Below are positions 45,935 through 55,913 of a stretch of 64,000 nucleotides of DNA, piece after piece. The first letter of the stretch is position 1, and each line of letters starts with the position of its first letter. The position numbers were made by a program, and so were the translations under genes. Below the pieces are notes generated by a model. That model searched no databases. It saw only the letters and a program-made list of their open reading frames with translations, and was not told where the DNA came from. Where the stretch lies: contig CAMAPT010000002.1 of NCBI GenBank assembly GCA_945860225.1, forward strand, positions 96,310-160,309, written 5' to 3'. The DNA is from Chitinophaga pinensis (lineage in GTDB: Bacteria > Bacteroidota > Bacteroidia > B-17B0 > Aurantibacillaceae).

Positions 45935-46597
45935 ATGCTTGTAGCTGATTTAATAACAGATGAAATTCCTCCACTAAAAAATACAGATACAGTGGAGAAG
46001 GCTTTGGATTGGATGGAGCAATTTAAGGTATCTCATTTAGCCGTTGTTAAAGGAAGAGATTTGGTTGGTTTGGTTTCAGAGCATGATTTAATTGATTACA
46101 GTCATCTTGAAGAAAAAATAGAGGAATTAAAGTTGCCTTTATTAAAGCCTATTATACATAACTATCAGCATACTTATGATTTACTTAAGTTAATGATGTC
46201 CTTTAATTTAACCTTAATTCCAGTTTTAGATGATCAGGAGCACTATAAAGGTTGTATTACATTGAAGGGATTGCTTCATAATATTTCAACAATGGCTTCT
46301 GTTCAGAATTTGGGTGGTGTTATAGTGTTGGAAGTTAATCAGGCAGACTATTCTTTAACTCAAATTGCTAGTATTGTAGAGGGAAATGATGCGAAAATAT
46401 TAAGTTCACATATATCTTCTGATCCAGATAGTACAAAAATGGAAGTAACTTTAAAGGTTAATAAAGAGGATTTATCTCGTATTTTACAAACTTTTTATCG
46501 TTACAATTACACCGTAAAAGCCTCATTCCAAAATAGTGATTTTGAAAATGGCCTTAAAGGAAAACTTGATCAATTCTTGCACTATCTCAATATATAA
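45935..46597 (+). CDS. CBS-pair protein with ACT-like C-terminus
   Basis: A cytoplasmic protein of about 220 residues. Two CBS motifs (DTVEKALDWMEQFKVSHLAVVKGRDLVGLVSEHDLI and YDLLKLMMSFNLTLIPVLDD) usually bind adenine nucleotides. The C-terminal third (GGVIVLEVNQADYSLTQIASIVEG ...) looks like an ACT domain. I start at ATG 45935 rather than the TTG at 45911, because MLVADLITDEIPPL is the family beginning. NAD kinase follows after 20 bases, so it may tune NADP formation to energy state, which is inference. Confidence 0.85.
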   Translation: MLVADLITDEIPPLKNTDTVEKALDWMEQFKVSHLAVVKGRDLVGLVSEHDLIDYSHLEEKIEELKLPLLKPIIHNYQHTYDLLKLMMSFNLTLIPVLDDQEHYKGCITLKGLLHNISTMASVQNLGGVIVLEVNQADYSLTQIASIVEGNDAKILSSHISSDPDSTKMEVTLKVNKEDLSRILQTFYRYNYTVKASFQNSDFENGLKGKLDQFLHYLNI

Positions 46598-46617
46598 GCA
46601 AAATCAATTTCATTGAA

Positions 46618-47493
46618 ATGAATATAGCTGTATATGCAAGAAATACAAAAGAAAATTATCCTGGTTATTTGGAAAAACTTCTGAAATTATCTTCAGAGGA
46701 AAAATTTGATGTTATAGTTTACAAGCCTTATTTAGATTTTATTGCTTCGGAATTAACGAATTTACAACCCATTCAAACCTTTTCAACAAGTGAAGAATTG
46801 ATCGCAAAGGCAGATTGTCTTATTTCATTAGGAGGTGATGGAACAATGTTGGAAACTTTGGAATTTGTTAGAAAATCAGGTATTCCTGTATTGGGAGTCA
46901 ATACTGGTAGGCTTGGTTTCCTTGCAACTGTTTATAAAGAAGATTTTGAAAAAGCTATTTTGCTTTTAATCAATGAAAAATTTACAGTCGATAAGAGGGA
47001 ATTAATAGAATTAGATAAAACCATTTATTTTAACGAAGTTAATTACGCACTGAATGAATTTACGATTCACAAAAAGGAATCAAGTGCTATGATTAATATC
47101 GATACATATGTAGATGGTGTATTTTTGAATTCTTATTTTGCAGATGGTTTAATTGTATCTACTCCCACTGGCTCAACCGCTTATTCGTTAAGTTGTGGCG
47201 GTCCAATTATGATGCCTGATTCAGACAATTTTATTATAACGCCCATTGCATCCCACAATTTAAATGTACGCCCTATCGTCATTTCAAATAACAAAATTTT
47301 AAGTTTCAAAGTGAGAGGAAGAAGCGATAGTTTTAATATATCACTCGATTCTCGTTCAGAGACCATTAAAAGTCAGTCAGACTTGCAAATTAAAAAAGCG
47401 GATTTTAAATTCAATATGATTAATTTGGAGGGTCAGCATTTTTTTGAAACTTTACGTAATAAGTTATTGTGGGGTATTGATAAAAGACAATAA
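46618..47493 (+). CDS. nadK: NAD kinase
   Basis: A 291-residue NAD kinase that phosphorylates the 2'-hydroxyl of NAD to give NADP. It has the GGDGTML motif (catalytic Asp), GVNTGRLGFL and PTGSTAYSLSCGGPI. Normal length. It is the second gene after the CBS-ACT protein; the adjacency is common in the phylum. Confidence 0.96.
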   Translation: MNIAVYARNTKENYPGYLEKLLKLSSEEKFDVIVYKPYLDFIASELTNLQPIQTFSTSEELIAKADCLISLGGDGTMLETLEFVRKSGIPVLGVNTGRLGFLATVYKEDFEKAILLLINEKFTVDKRELIELDKTIYFNEVNYALNEFTIHKKESSAMINIDTYVDGVFLNSYFADGLIVSTPTGSTAYSLSCGGPIMMPDSDNFIITPIASHNLNVRPIVISNNKILSFKVRGRSDSFNISLDSRSETIKSQSDLQIKKADFKFNMINLEGQHFFETLRNKLLWGIDKRQ

Positions 47494-47572
47494 CTCTCAA
47501 GACGCACTTGATATTTTATTTTTCGTGTTTTTAAAACTTTCTTTAATTTTACCCATCATTAACTTTATTTAA

Positions 47573-48874
<1,302 letters not shown>

Positions 48875-48898
48875 AAAACTGCTTTCATTTGGTAATTA

Positions 48899-48927
48899 AG
48901 ACCCACTTTAACCGAGTGGGTTTTTTT
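48899..48927 (+). terminator. Rho-independent terminator after eno
   Basis: ACCCACT (48901-48907) pairs with AGTGGGT (48915-48921), followed by seven T residues. It lies 26 bases beyond the eno stop codon. Confidence 0.87.
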
Positions 48928-49085
48928 ATGCTTTTGATATGCTGTATGTAATATCCAATTGTTAACATATTAACTATGGTTTTGATAATAAGTTTGTTGG
49001 TTTGTAGAATAGCTGACTATTTTTTTAAGATAAATTTGTAGTCCCTTTGGTAATTAAGAGGACAGAATAAGAAATAATAACGTAA

Positions 49086-50258
49086 ATGAAATTTTATACA
49101 TCAGAATCTCCTAAAATAGTAAGTGATTTCGCTAAGGAATTTAATTTTGAAAGTTTAAGGCCTTATTATGATTCCGAGTCAAGAGAGGCGATGCATCGTA
49201 TAGCGCACTACGAATCTTATTTAAAAATAATGGCCTATATGTGGCCAGAAATGACTCAAGAGGACGCGATTCAAAAAGCACTGAATGTTGATTCTCCCTA
49301 TCAATTCCAAACGGAATTTATGAGAAATGCAATTTGGAAAATTGTAAAAAGTTCTTCAACAGATTTAACTTGGAGTGGCCTAGAGCATTTGGATAAAAAC
49401 ACAGCGTATTTATATGTGGCCAATCATAGAGATATTTTATTGGATAGTGCTATTTTACAAATTATTTTAGATAAGGAAGGTTTTGAAACTTCGGAAATTA
49501 CCTTTGGTTCAAATTTGATGGCAGAAGGGTTTATTACAGATTTTGGCCGTATGAACAGAATGATTCCGATTAAACGAGATGGTAACACTAAAGAATTATA
49601 TGAAATTTCTCGTCAATTAAGTGCTTATATCCGACATACTATTTTAGATAAAAAAGTTAGCGTGTGGATTGCACAAAGAAATGGAAGGACGAAAGATGGA
49701 AAGGATATGACTCAAACAGGCCTTCTGAAGATGCTTAATATGAGCGGAACAGAAAGTTTGAAGGAAAACATGAAACAACTGAATATCGTGCCAATTAGTA
49801 TCAGTTACGAATATGAACCTTGTGATCATTATAAAGTTCAGGAGTCTTTTATATCTATGAACGAAAAGTATGTAAAAGCACCCGGCGAAGATTTGAATAG
49901 TGTTTTAACAGGCATTAAACAACCCAAAGGAAGGATTCATTTAGCTTTTGGCAAGCCTATTAATGAAGAAATAGATCAGATAAGTGAAGGATTGAATGAA
50001 AATGAAAAAATAAAATGTGTAACGGCATTAATTGATAGACAAATTCATCAAAACTATTATATAAATGCAGTTAACTATATAGCTTACGATTTGTCAAATC
50101 AAACAAATCGTTTTGAAGAGCATTATAATGCATCCGAAAAAGAATCGTTCATCAATTATATTGATTCTAAAATAGTGAGTTTAAAAGGAGAGCCAGATAT
50201 ATTAAAAAAAATATTTATTGCGCTGTACGCTAATCCGGTGGAATCAACTTTACTATAA
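49086..50258 (+). CDS. Glycerophospholipid acyltransferase-like protein
   Basis: A 390-residue PlsC/PlsB-type acyltransferase. YVANHRDILLDSA corresponds to the catalytic block, but the spacing is HX5D rather than the usual HX4D. GSNLM, the basic segment NRMIPIKRDG and the VSVWIAQRNGRTKDG block (EGTRS-like position) follow, as does IVPISISYEYEP. It probably acylates glycerol-3-phosphate or lysophosphatidate at the inner membrane. No clear membrane helix is visible. It stands alone between eno and clpB. Confidence 0.85.
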   Translation: MKFYTSESPKIVSDFAKEFNFESLRPYYDSESREAMHRIAHYESYLKIMAYMWPEMTQEDAIQKALNVDSPYQFQTEFMRNAIWKIVKSSSTDLTWSGLEHLDKNTAYLYVANHRDILLDSAILQIILDKEGFETSEITFGSNLMAEGFITDFGRMNRMIPIKRDGNTKELYEISRQLSAYIRHTILDKKVSVWIAQRNGRTKDGKDMTQTGLLKMLNMSGTESLKENMKQLNIVPISISYEYEPCDHYKVQESFISMNEKYVKAPGEDLNSVLTGIKQPKGRIHLAFGKPINEEIDQISEGLNENEKIKCVTALIDRQIHQNYYINAVNYIAYDLSNQTNRFEEHYNASEKESFINYIDSKIVSLKGEPDILKKIFIALYANPVESTLL

Positions 50259-50425
50259 GATCAAACTATTTTTTTTTGATTTTTTTCATCATTTAATTTA
50301 CATATCGTCAGGATGTATTGATTAATTCAGTCATTACGTCTTACATATATCATATTTATCCGACTTATTTTCAGTTATTTTCACTTGGAATTTGTTTTGA
50401 GCAACTAGAGTAAATAATAAACGTT

Positions 50426-53062
50426 ATGAATCTGAATAATTTTACAATAAAATCTCAAGAGGCTATTCAACAAGCCCTACAAATAGCAACAGCTAATGAA
50501 AATCAAGCTATTGAAAATGGTCATATTTTAAAGGCGATTTTAGAAATTGATGAAAATGTAACGCCTTTTATTCTAAAAAAATTGGGCGTTAATCAATCGG
50601 TTTTTTCTAAAACAGTTGATGCGATAGTAAATTCTTACCCAAAGGTGAGCGGTGGTCAATCTTACTTATCTAATAATGCGAATCAAGCAATTGCTAAAGC
50701 TACCAATTATTTAAAAGAATTTAAGGATGAATATGTATCTATCGAACATCTTTTGCTCGGTATTTTTGCAAGTGGCGATGCTGTTTCTCATTTGTTAAAA
50801 GACAATAACATAAAAGAAAAAGAATTAAAAACGGCTATTAGCGAATTAAGAAAAGGCTCCAATGTAACAAGTCAATCAGCAGAAGAAACCTATAATTCGT
50901 TAAATAAATATGCTGTTAATTTAAACACTCAGGCGCGTCATGGAAAATTAGATCCTGTTATTGGTCGTGATGAAGAGATAAGAAGAGTTTTACAAATTTT
51001 ATCTCGTCGAACTAAAAACAATCCGATACTTGTTGGAGAGCCAGGAGTAGGAAAAACAGCAATAGCAGAAGGGTTAGCACATCGGATTATAGAGGGTGAT
51101 GTTCCAGAAAATTTAAAATCTAAACAGATTTATTCTTTAGATATGGGTGCTCTTATTGCGGGAGCAAAATATAAAGGTGAGTTCGAAGAGCGTTTAAAAT
51201 CTGTAGTAAAAGAAGTTATCGGTAGTGAGGGAGACATTGTTTTATTTATTGATGAAATTCACACATTAGTTGGTGCAGGTGGAGGAGGAGAAGGAGCAAT
51301 GGATGCCGCAAATATTTTAAAACCTGCTTTAGCTAGAGGAGAGCTGAGGGCAATAGGTGCTACAACTTTAAATGAGTATCAAAAATATTTTGAAAAAGAT
51401 AAAGCACTGGAACGTCGTTTTCAAAAAGTCATGGTTGAAGAACCTTCTGAAGAAGATGCGATTTCAATTTTACGAGGCATAAAGGAAAAATATGAAACTC
51501 ATCATAAGGTGCGGATAAAAGATGAAGCCATTATTGCTGCCGTTGAACTATCGCAACGCTATATTAGCGACCGTTTTTTACCAGATAAAGCTATTGATTT
51601 GATGGATGAGGCAGCTTCTAAATTACGTATGCAAATCAATTCAATGCCTATTGAGCTAGACGAATTGGAGCGTAAAATTATGCAGTTGGAAATTGAACGA
51701 GAGGCAATGAAGCGCGAAAATGAAGATGCTAAAGTAGAGATACTGAACAAGGATTTGGCAGATTTAAATGAAAAACGCATGTCTTTAAACGCGAAATGGC
51801 AAAGCGAAAAAGATGCGATTGAAGGTGTTCAAAAAGTAAAATTACAAATTGAAGATTTAAAGCAACAAGCCTCGAATTTTGAAAAACAAGGAGATTTTGG
51901 AAAGGTAGCCGAAATTCGCTATGGTAAAATTCAGGAATCAGAAGCTACATTAAAAGAATTGGAAGCTAAATTAACTGAAACAAAAGAAAGTGGTTCGCAG
52001 TTAGTGAAAGAGGAGGTGGATAGCGAGGATATTGCTGATGTGATTTCTGCATGGACAGGTATCCCGGTTTCGCGCATGCTGCAAAGTGAAAAAGAAAAAT
52101 TGCTGATGTTGGAGGATGAGTTACACAAACGAGTAGTTGGACAACATCAAGCCATTGAGTCTATTGCTGATGCAGTTCGAAGAAGTAGGGCAGGGTTACA
52201 GGATGCTAAAAAACCGATAGGTTCATTTATTTTTCTGGGTACAACAGGAGTTGGAAAAACGGAATTAGCCAAAGCCTTAGCCGATTATTTGTTTAATAAC
52301 GAAAATGCGATGACCCGAATAGATATGAGTGAATATCAAGAGCGACATGCCGTTAGTCGTTTGATTGGAGCACCTCCTGGATACGTAGGGTTTGATGAGG
52401 GCGGACAATTAACAGAGGCTGTTAGAAGAAGACCGTATAGTGTTATTTTATTAGATGAAATAGAAAAAGCACATCCTGATGTATTTAACTTATTGTTACA
52501 AGTTTTAGATGACGGACATATGACAGATGGTTTAGGTCGTAAGATAGATTTTAAAAATACGATTATCATAATGACATCAAACATTGGTGCACGTCAATTG
52601 GCTGAATTTGGAACAGGAGTTGGTTTTGGAACGAAATCTCAAGCTGATCAAGTTGTAGAAAATTCAAAAGTAGTTATTCAAAATGCTCTTCGTAAAGCTT
52701 TTGCTCCAGAGTTCTTGAATCGTGTAGATGATATGATTATTTTCCATTCTTTAAAACGTGAGGATATTCATAAAATTATTGATTTAGAATTGGCTAAGTT
52801 GTATGGAAGAATTAGAAATTTAGGTTATACAATTGAAATGACTGAAAAAGCAAAAGATTTTATTTGCGATAAAGGTTACGATGAAAAATTTGGTGCTCGT
52901 CCTTTGAAACGTGCTATTCAAAAATACATTGAAGATCCATTAGCTGAACAAATTGTAAAAGCTAGTTTAAGTGAAGGAGACAAAATTCTACTTGATTTAG
53001 AAGAAGGTCAACAAGAACTAAAAGTTTCGATTGAAAAGCCTAAAAAAACGAAAGCAAAATAA
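50426..53062 (+). CDS. clpB: ATP-dependent disaggregase ClpB
   Basis: An 878-residue AAA+ chaperone that pulls apart aggregates with DnaK. The N-domain has two Clp repeats (residues 1-145). NBD1 has Walker A GEPGVGKTA and Walker B VLFIDEIHTLVGAGGG. A long coiled-coil middle domain at about 400-525 distinguishes ClpB from ClpA/C. NBD2 has GTTGVGKTE and VILLDEIEKAHPD. The C-terminus is KPKKTKAK. No sigma-32- or CIRCE-like heat-shock site was recognised upstream. Confidence 0.98.
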   Translation: MNLNNFTIKSQEAIQQALQIATANENQAIENGHILKAILEIDENVTPFILKKLGVNQSVFSKTVDAIVNSYPKVSGGQSYLSNNANQAIAKATNYLKEFKDEYVSIEHLLLGIFASGDAVSHLLKDNNIKEKELKTAISELRKGSNVTSQSAEETYNSLNKYAVNLNTQARHGKLDPVIGRDEEIRRVLQILSRRTKNNPILVGEPGVGKTAIAEGLAHRIIEGDVPENLKSKQIYSLDMGALIAGAKYKGEFEERLKSVVKEVIGSEGDIVLFIDEIHTLVGAGGGGEGAMDAANILKPALARGELRAIGATTLNEYQKYFEKDKALERRFQKVMVEEPSEEDAISILRGIKEKYETHHKVRIKDEAIIAAVELSQRYISDRFLPDKAIDLMDEAASKLRMQINSMPIELDELERKIMQLEIEREAMKRENEDAKVEILNKDLADLNEKRMSLNAKWQSEKDAIEGVQKVKLQIEDLKQQASNFEKQGDFGKVAEIRYGKIQESEATLKELEAKLTETKESGSQLVKEEVDSEDIADVISAWTGIPVSRMLQSEKEKLLMLEDELHKRVVGQHQAIESIADAVRRSRAGLQDAKKPIGSFIFLGTTGVGKTELAKALADYLFNNENAMTRIDMSEYQERHAVSRLIGAPPGYVGFDEGGQLTEAVRRRPYSVILLDEIEKAHPDVFNLLLQVLDDGHMTDGLGRKIDFKNTIIIMTSNIGARQLAEFGTGVGFGTKSQADQVVENSKVVIQNALRKAFAPEFLNRVDDMIIFHSLKREDIHKIIDLELAKLYGRIRNLGYTIEMTEKAKDFICDKGYDEKFGARPLKRAIQKYIEDPLAEQIVKASLSEGDKILLDLEEGQQELKVSIEKPKKTKAK

Positions 53063-53080
53063 TTTATTATTTAAAAATTT

Positions 53081-53104
53081 AAGGGGGATTCGTCCCCCTT
53101 TTTT
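53081..53104 (+). terminator. Rho-independent terminator after clpB
   Basis: AAGGGGGA (53081-53088) and TCCCCCTT (53093-53100) form a perfect 8-bp stem closed by a TTCG tetraloop, then a T run. It lies only five bases before the next start codon, so that gene is probably not read from clpB at high level. Confidence 0.93.
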
Positions 53105-53108
53105 ATTT

Positions 53109-53969
53109 ATGAAACATTTATTTATACTTATTTCTTTAATTTCAGCAAATTTATCATTTTCAAATGTTAATTCAATTGAAATCAATTCTCTTACATTTGT
53201 AAATAAAGGAAAAACAGATCTAACTAAAATTTATTTTAAATCCGAAAATCTAAAGGAGAATATTGAAATTTTATTTAATAAAGATTTTTTAGATCATGAA
53301 TATACAAGAGCATATGATATAGATGCTGATTTTGAATTTTATTGGTCAAAAAATAAAATGAATTGGCATTTTATAGACTTAAATAATGATAAAATAAATG
53401 AGCTCCTATTTCTTTCAAATCCTTCAGGAAAACCTGATTTAAATAGTCTCACAGAATTATATGTAAAAAAGAATAATCAATTCAAGTTAATTTACAGTGA
53501 ATCGGGAGCTATTTTTGCTTATAAAATTCATAACAACACAAAAGAATTAGTTTTATTTCATCATAAATTTCCTTGTTGTTCATCCAAAAGTAATAATGTT
53601 AATATGATTAGGATTATAAACGGAAAAATTAAACTTAGAAAGAAATATTTTATAGCAAACAGTGAAATTTTGAAATCAAATTGCATACCTAAATCTGTTC
53701 ATTATAATTTAAAATTTCATTATTTAACTAAAGAAACAATACTTCGATGGTCTTCAAATAAACCTTCTAAAAAAACAGGAAATTTTTTGAATGAAAATAT
53801 AATTGCATTTTATCCTGAGAAAGCTCCTTATAAAGTTTTATTTTCAAATAAAAAATGGAATTATGTATTATTTTATGAAGCCCCTTTAAAATCTAAAAAA
53901 AGCACATCAGCAATTAATCCTGATAATTTTTTAGATGTTCATGTTTTTGGATGGATTAAAAAAGAATAA
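53109..53969 (+). CDS. Hypothetical exported protein
   Basis: A 286-residue protein with a signal peptide (residues 1-19, MKHLFILISLISANLSFSN). FIDLNNDKINELLFLSNPSGKP recalls FG-GAP or EF-hand-like calcium loops. The C-terminal DNFLDVHVFGWIKKE with preceding short strands resembles an SH3-like domain. A Cys pair occurs in PCCSS. No known function. The longer frame starting at 53031 inside clpB is rejected: ATG 53109 follows the clpB terminator and opens straight into the signal peptide. No separate promoter was recognised. Confidence 0.75.
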   Translation: MKHLFILISLISANLSFSNVNSIEINSLTFVNKGKTDLTKIYFKSENLKENIEILFNKDFLDHEYTRAYDIDADFEFYWSKNKMNWHFIDLNNDKINELLFLSNPSGKPDLNSLTELYVKKNNQFKLIYSESGAIFAYKIHNNTKELVLFHHKFPCCSSKSNNVNMIRIINGKIKLRKKYFIANSEILKSNCIPKSVHYNLKFHYLTKETILRWSSNKPSKKTGNFLNENIIAFYPEKAPYKVLFSNKKWNYVLFYEAPLKSKKSTSAINPDNFLDVHVFGWIKKE

Positions 53970-53976
53970 TAAATTG

Positions 53977-54783
53977 CTAAGCTTTGTAGCTTTCAATTGA
54001 TTTTCTCACACTTCCATTAACCTTAAGTAATTCTTCAGCTTCTTCGTAAGAAATATCCAAAATTTCTAAAATCATTCTTACACCTCGATCAATTAATTTG
54101 TTGTTGCTCAGTTGCATGTCTACCATTCGGTTTCCTTTTATATGACCAAGTTTTATCATTAGAGATGTTGAAATCATATTTAAAACTAATTTTTGAGCAG
54201 TTCCAGATTTCATTCTAGTGCTTCCTGTCACAAACTCAGGTCCAACTTCAGGTGTTATAGGAAAGTCTACTGATAATGAAAGTGGACTATCTGGATTACA
54301 TGATATTCCTGCAGTTAAAACACCCATTTCTTTCGCTTTTTCGATAGCTCCTAATACATAGGGTGTACTTCCCGAAGCTGCAATTCCAACTAAAGTATCA
54401 TTAGGGGTAATTGAATAATTTTGTAAATCTATCCAGCCTTGTTCAGTATCATCTTCAGCAAATTCAACAGCTTTTCGAATTGCTGAATCCCCACCAGCTA
54501 TTATTCCAACAACAACACCTTGAGCAACACCAAAAGTTGGTGGACATTCACTTGCATCAACAATTCCTAATCTTCCGCTTGTTCCAGCTCCAATGTAAAA
54601 CAATCTACCTCCATTTTTCATACGTGCAAAACACGTGTCAATGAATAATTGAATTTTTGGAATTTCCTTTTCAATCGCTAATGGAACAGACTTATCTTCA
54701 TTATTCATATTAGACAATAAATCCAATGTAGACATAGTCTCAAGTGAATTATAAACTGAAGAAGATTCGGTTGTTTTTTTCAT
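53977..54783 (-). CDS. murQ: N-acetylmuramic acid 6-phosphate etherase
   Basis: A 268-residue SIS-domain lyase that cleaves the lactyl ether of MurNAc-6-phosphate to GlcNAc-6-phosphate in wall recycling. Conserved blocks are YIGAGTSGRLGIVDASECPPTFG (with catalytic Glu), EFAEDDTEQG (second Glu), GIAASGSTPYVLGAI and TGSTRMKSGTAQKLVLNMIST. It is somewhat shorter than the E. coli enzyme at the C-terminus, as in relatives. It is the last gene of the run BatA-pyrC-like-methyltransferase-phosphoribosyltransferase-murQ. No MurNAc PTS gene is in the window. Confidence 0.95.
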   Translation of the reverse strand: MKKTTESSSVYNSLETMSTLDLLSNMNNEDKSVPLAIEKEIPKIQLFIDTCFARMKNGGRLFYIGAGTSGRLGIVDASECPPTFGVAQGVVVGIIAGGDSAIRKAVEFAEDDTEQGWIDLQNYSITPNDTLVGIAASGSTPYVLGAIEKAKEMGVLTAGISCNPDSPLSLSVDFPITPEVGPEFVTGSTRMKSGTAQKLVLNMISTSLMIKLGHIKGNRMVDMQLSNNKLIDRGVRMILEILDISYEEAEELLKVNGSVRKSIESYKA

Positions 54784-54808
54784 TTGAATTTTATTGTTTG
54801 TTAAAGAA

Positions 54809-55303
54809 TTATTTTAAAAATGCATGTGAATTTTTATCAGAAAGTTCTACCTCAACTCTTTCTTTCAAAGTTGTAGATAAACTTATTCCAACAAAGTCTG
54901 CTTTAATAGGATATCTTCTGTGCTGTCTATCAACTAAAGCAACAGTTTTTATTGCTTTAGTTGCTTGTTCAAGTAATTTAACCAAAGCATATTGCATTGT
55001 TTTACCTGAATTAATTACATCATCAACTAATAATATATATCCATTTTTTAAAGTCTCTTGGGGAACTGATAATGAAATAGGTTCTGACCAAGGCTCTGAT
55101 TTATTTAATGTAATTTCAAAAACAATAATTTTTTGAGAAGAATGATTTAAAATAATTTCCTTTATTTTTTCGGCTAATTGAATCCCATTTCCACATATTC
55201 CACCAATAAAAAGTGTTTCTTGTTCAAAAGTATTTTCAATAATTTGATGAGCCAATCGAGTGATTTTCTGATCAATTTCTAGTTGACTGAGTATTACTTG
55301 CAT
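54809..55303 (-). CDS. Phosphoribosyltransferase family protein (PyrR-like), copy 2
   Basis: A 164-residue type I phosphoribosyltransferase with the PRPP loop ILLVDDVINSGKT and KADFVGISLSTTLKERVEVEL, clearly paralogous to the protein at 7059-7562 along its whole length. It lies 45 bases beyond a methyltransferase gene and near a dihydroorotase homologue, which favours a pyrimidine-related role such as PyrR-type regulation or uracil salvage. The substrate cannot be read from the sequence. Confidence 0.82.
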   Translation of the reverse strand: MQVILSQLEIDQKITRLAHQIIENTFEQETLFIGGICGNGIQLAEKIKEIILNHSSQKIIVFEITLNKSEPWSEPISLSVPQETLKNGYILLVDDVINSGKTMQYALVKLLEQATKAIKTVALVDRQHRRYPIKADFVGISLSTTLKERVEVELSDKNSHAFLK

Positions 55304-55348
55304 TTTTTTTGATTTTTAGAAAAACAGTATATATTTCTTAAAATAAAA

Positions 55349-55909
55349 TTATTTCTTTTCACATGTATAAACAAATGCTGGGGGAAAATTTAAAAGTGTA
55401 AAAGTTATTGAAACACGATTAAAAATTGATTTAAACATTTTCTTTGAATTCAAAGAGTATTGAAACTGAATAAATTTACCAGAATCATGAAGAGCTTGAT
55501 GAGAATTTTCTATGATAGTTTCTTTTAATTTTAAAGGAAAATTAGATAATGGAAGAGATGAAAGAATAATATCTGCTTTATTTAAATTATTAATTTCTAA
55601 ATATTCTTTGATTTTTTCAGCACTATCGTTAATTAATATTACTCTTTCATCTTTTATCTTTTTTTTAAGATTTCGAATGAAAGTTTTATTTAATTCAAAT
55701 ACTAATAATTTAGCATCAGGTGACATTCTTTCTATGATTATATCAGTGAATACACCAGTTCCAGGACCAAGTTCGATTATGATTTTATCATTTTTAAAGT
55801 CTATGTTTTTCAACATTTTTTCAGCCAAAAAACGAGAACTTGGACGAACTGATCCAATCATTTTTTTATCCTTCCAAAACTGTTTTATGAATGAGCGCTT
55901 CTTCGGCAT
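55349..55909 (-). CDS. Class I SAM-dependent methyltransferase, phospholipid methyltransferase-like
   Basis: A 186-residue Rossmann-fold methyltransferase. FWKDKKMIGSVRPSSRFLAEKM and IIELGPGTGVFTDIIIERM recall PmtA-type phosphatidylethanolamine N-methyltransferases and rRNA dimethylases. The acidic residue at the end of strand 2 is in LVFELNKTF, and motif IV is ILSSLPLSNF. Membrane lipid methylation is plausible, but the target is not proven. It is four bases downstream of the dihydroorotase homologue. Confidence 0.8.
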   Translation of the reverse strand: MPKKRSFIKQFWKDKKMIGSVRPSSRFLAEKMLKNIDFKNDKIIIELGPGTGVFTDIIIERMSPDAKLLVFELNKTFIRNLKKKIKDERVILINDSAEKIKEYLEINNLNKADIILSSLPLSNFPLKLKETIIENSHQALHDSGKFIQFQYSLNSKKMFKSIFNRVSITFTLLNFPPAFVYTCEKK

Positions 55910-55913
55910 TCCT

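Noticed and set aside
53031..53108. Longer start for the exported protein after clpB
   Set aside because: It would begin inside clpB and cross the clpB terminator hairpin; ATG 53109 gives a clean signal peptide.
54411..54644. Gln/Leu-rich plus-strand frame inside murQ
   Set aside because: It is a shadow frame opposite murQ with low-complexity composition and no independent signals.
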